Shown piece by piece: positions 61,948 to 64,000 of a DNA stretch of 64,000 nt. Below the pieces are notes generated by a model. It made no database searches and was not told the origin of the DNA. It saw only the letters and a program-made list of their open reading frames with translations. The DNA is from CAYPAV01 sp964408805 (GTDB lineage Bacteria > Pseudomonadota > Alphaproteobacteria > UBA8366). Within the stretch, counting starts at the first letter, position 1. The number at the start of each line of letters is the position of its first letter. The DNA lies in assembly GCA_964408805.1 (NCBI GenBank), contig CAYPAV010000008.1:62001-126000 (forward strand), read 5' to 3'. A program made the translations under genes and the position numbers.

Positions 61948-62556
61948 ATGATTATTCAGGCATTGTCGTTCTATCTCTTCGCGTTCATTGCGATCGCGTC
62001 GGGCGTGATGGTGATATCCGCGCGCAATCCGGTCCATTCGGTCCTCTTCCTGATCCTCGCCTTCTTCAATTCGGCCGGTCTTTTCGTGCTCCTTGGGGCC
62101 GAGTTCCTGGCGATGATTCTGGTCGTCGTCTATGTCGGTGCGGTAGCGGTGCTGTTTCTATTCGTCGTCATGATGCTCGACATCAACTACGTCGAACTGC
62201 GCCAAGGCTTCATGCAATACCTGCCGGTCGGCGCCTTGATCGGCGTTATTCTTCTGGCCGAGCTGGTCCTGATCTTCGGCAGTTGGGTCGCGGCACCCGA
62301 GCTGACCGCCGCGGCTCCGGCTCCGGCGGCGGCGAGCATCGGCAACACCCATGCGCTGGGGCGGTTGATCTATACGACGTATATTTACCTCTTCCAGGCG
62401 GCGGGGTTGATCCTGCTGGTTGCGATGGTGGGCGCGATCGTCCTGACACTTCGCCGCCGGCCCGGGGTCAAGCGCCAGCGGATCGCCGATCAACTGGCGC
62501 GCCGCCGCGAGGATGCCGTCGAAGTCGTCAAGGTCGAGACGGGGAGCGGTATCTGA
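61948..62556 (+). CDS. nuoJ: NADH-quinone oxidoreductase subunit J
   Basis: Membrane subunit, 202 residues and five predicted helices. The ATG at 61948 (MIIQALSFYLFAF) follows GGGGAGG; the longer upstream frame is not coding. YVGAVAVLFLFVVMMLDI is the family signature. One-base overlap with nuoK (TGATG). Confidence 0.96.
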   Translation: MIIQALSFYLFAFIAIASGVMVISARNPVHSVLFLILAFFNSAGLFVLLGAEFLAMILVVVYVGAVAVLFLFVVMMLDINYVELRQGFMQYLPVGALIGVILLAELVLIFGSWVAAPELTAAAPAPAAASIGNTHALGRLIYTTYIYLFQAAGLILLVAMVGAIVLTLRRRPGVKRQRIADQLARRREDAVEVVKVETGSGI

Positions 62557-62867
62557 TGCTTGAAATCGGCCTCGCTCATTATCTGACGGTTGCCGCGATC
62601 CTCTTTACGCTCGGCCTCTTCGGCGTGTTCTTGAACCGGAAGAACGTCATCATCATCCTGATGTCGATCGAGCTCATGTTGCTCGCCGTCAATATCAACA
62701 TGGTTGCTTTCTCGTCGCATCTTCAGGATTTGGTGGGGCAGGTTTTCGCGCTTTTCGTGCTGACCGTGGCGGCGGCCGAGGCGGCCATCGGCTTGGCGAT
62801 CCTGGTCACCTATTATCGCAACCGCGGTTCGATCGCGGTCGAAGACGTCAACCTGATGAAGGGCTGA
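62556..62867 (+). CDS. nuoK: NADH-quinone oxidoreductase subunit K
   Basis: Membrane subunit of 103 residues and three helices, with the conserved glutamates of the proton path (ILMSIELMLLAVNIN and AAAEAAIGLAILV). Starts at the ATG at 62556. Confidence 0.97.
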   Translation: MLEIGLAHYLTVAAILFTLGLFGVFLNRKNVIIILMSIELMLLAVNINMVAFSSHLQDLVGQVFALFVLTVAAAEAAIGLAILVTYYRNRGSIAVEDVNLMKG

Positions 62868-62873
62868 GCCGAG

Positions 62874-64000
62874 ATGGAAGCCGCGATCGTCTTTTTACCG
62901 TTGATCGGTGCCCTCCTGGCCGGGCTTTTCGGACGTTGGCTCGGCGACAAGGGTTCCTCGCTGGTGACTTGCGGCCTGTTGACGCTTTCCGCCGTTCTCA
63001 GTTGGTATGTCTTCTTCGATATCATCTATGGGGCGGGGCCCCGGTCGATCGAGCTCTTCACCTGGATCGACGTCGGAGATTTCGAGTTTTCCTGGGCCTT
63101 GAAGATGGACCAATTGACCGGCGTCATGCTGGTCGTGGTGACGACCGTCTCCTCGGTCGTCCACTGGTACTCGATCGGCTACATGCATCACGATCCGGGG
63201 ATCCCGCGTTTCTTCTCCTATCTCAGCCTCTTCACCTTCTTCATGTTGATGCTGGTGACGGCGGACAATCTCGTCCAGCTCTTCTTCGGCTGGGAAGGCG
63301 TCGGGCTGGCGTCGTACCTCTTGATCGGTTTCTGGTATAACCGGCCCTCGGCGAACGCGGCCGCGATCAAGGCGTTCCTGGTCAACCGCATCGGCGATTT
63401 CGGCTTTGCGCTGGGTATCTTCGGCACCTTCGTCTTGTTCCAGACCGTGGAGCTGGATGCGATCTTCGCCGCCGTGCCCGGCAAGGCGAACGCGACCCTC
63501 GTTCTATTGAATTGGGAGTTCCCGGCCATCACGGCGATCTGCCTTCTCTTGTTCATGGGGGCGATGGGCAAGTCGGCGCAGTTGGGTCTCCACACCTGGC
63601 TGCCGGATGCCATGGAAGGTCCGACACCCGTTTCAGCACTTATTCACGCGGCGACGATGGTGACCGCCGGTGTCTTCATGGTCTGCCGCCTCTCGCCGAT
63701 ATTCGAATATTCCGAAACCGCGCTTGCGGTGGTGACCATCGTCGGCGCCTCGACGGCGTTCTTCGCCGCCACCGTCGGATTGACCCAGAACGACATCAAG
63801 CGGGTGATCGCCTATTCGACCTGCTCGCAGCTCGGCTACATGTTCTTCGCGGTCGGGGTCTCGGCCTATGGCGCGGCGATGTTCCATCTCTTCACGCACG
63901 CTTTCTTCAAGGCGCTGCTATTCCTCGGTTCGGGTTGCGTCATTCACGCGATGTCGGACGAGCAGGACATGCGGAAGATGGGCGGAATCCGGAAACTGGT
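62874..64000 (+). CDS. nuoL: NADH-quinone oxidoreductase subunit L, 5' part
   Basis: Antiporter-like proton-pumping subunit, cut by the window end after 375 codons. WEGVGLASYLLIGFWY, GKSAQLGLHTWLPDAMEGPTP and SALIHAATMVTAGVF are the diagnostic stretches, and SQLGYMFFAVG follows. Confidence 0.97.
   Translation, partial: MEAAIVFLPLIGALLAGLFGRWLGDKGSSLVTCGLLTLSAVLSWYVFFDIIYGAGPRSIELFTWIDVGDFEFSWALKMDQLTGVMLVVVTTVSSVVHWYSIGYMHHDPGIPRFFSYLSLFTFFMLMLVTADNLVQLFFGWEGVGLASYLLIGFWYNRPSANAAAIKAFLVNRIGDFGFALGIFGTFVLFQTVELDAIFAAVPGKANATLVLLNWEFPAITAICLLLFMGAMGKSAQLGLHTWLPDAMEGPTPVSALIHAATMVTAGVFMVCRLSPIFEYSETALAVVTIVGASTAFFAATVGLTQNDIKRVIAYSTCSQLGYMFFAVGVSAYGAAMFHLFTHAFFKALLFLGSGCVIHAMSDEQDMRKMGGIRKL

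Overview
The window is GC-rich DNA from an alphaproteobacterium, probably of the Rhodospirillales type. The evidence is the gene order tig-clpP-clpX-lon-hup-tRNA-Val / tRNA-Asp-nuoABCDEFGHIJKL, a glnB-glnA pair behind a sigma-54-type promoter, a CheZ of the alphaproteobacterial form, an AcpXL-like acyl carrier protein, queuosine genes, and many CoA-transferase, MR/MLE, HyuA/HyuB and SDR catabolic genes. Species cannot be named from the sequence.

Layout. 1-7.2 kb: start of a DEAD-box helicase, an alpha/beta hydrolase, a rearranged CaiB-type CoA-transferase, an exported DUF2927 protein with an internal duplication, parE, and two tandem cyclic-nucleotide-binding proteins with duplicated promoters. 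7.2-11.8 kb: a chemoreceptor, then a FecR-domain protein and a cyclophilin that share one reading frame split by a single amber codon. 11.8-16 kb: glnA, glnB, an aminotransferase, a cupin and tRNA-His. 16-17.6 kb: an AT-richer patch behind tRNA-His with two small membrane proteins and a protein fragment carrying an Rx5H motif; it looks like a foreign insertion. 17.6-22.9 kb: three tandem exported caspase-like (C14) proteins. The first has three 117-residue four-cysteine repeats; the last has lost the end of its C-terminal domain at the edge of the foreign patch. 23-33.3 kb: catabolic genes (PEP mutase/isocitrate lyase family, HyuB, HyuA, GST, MR/MLE enzyme, SDR) mixed with unknowns. 33.4-37.9 kb: cheZ, an lpxD-acp-KAS group and a twice-frameshifted rhodanese gene. 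37.9-41.3 kb: queA-queF-queG, a nuclease-like protein and a small protein. 41.4-45.2 kb: a DUF599 protein, the NAD(P)HX repair enzyme, malonyl-CoA decarboxylase and tRNA-Leu. 45.2-52 kb: tig, clpP, clpX, lon, hup and tRNA-Val. 52-64 kb: an unknown protein between tRNA-Val and tRNA-Asp, then nuoA to nuoL, which runs off the end.

How the parts fit. The right third is core housekeeping: folding and proteolysis (trigger factor, ClpXP, Lon, HU) followed by respiratory complex I. The most unusual material is the caspase triplet and the island beside it, the amber-split FecR-cyclophilin frame, the duplicated promoter-gene units at 5.8-6.8 kb, and the lpxD/ACP/KAS group, which suggests a dedicated supply of an unusual acyl chain for lipid A. 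No CRISPR array, rRNA operon, intact insertion sequence or intact integrase was seen.
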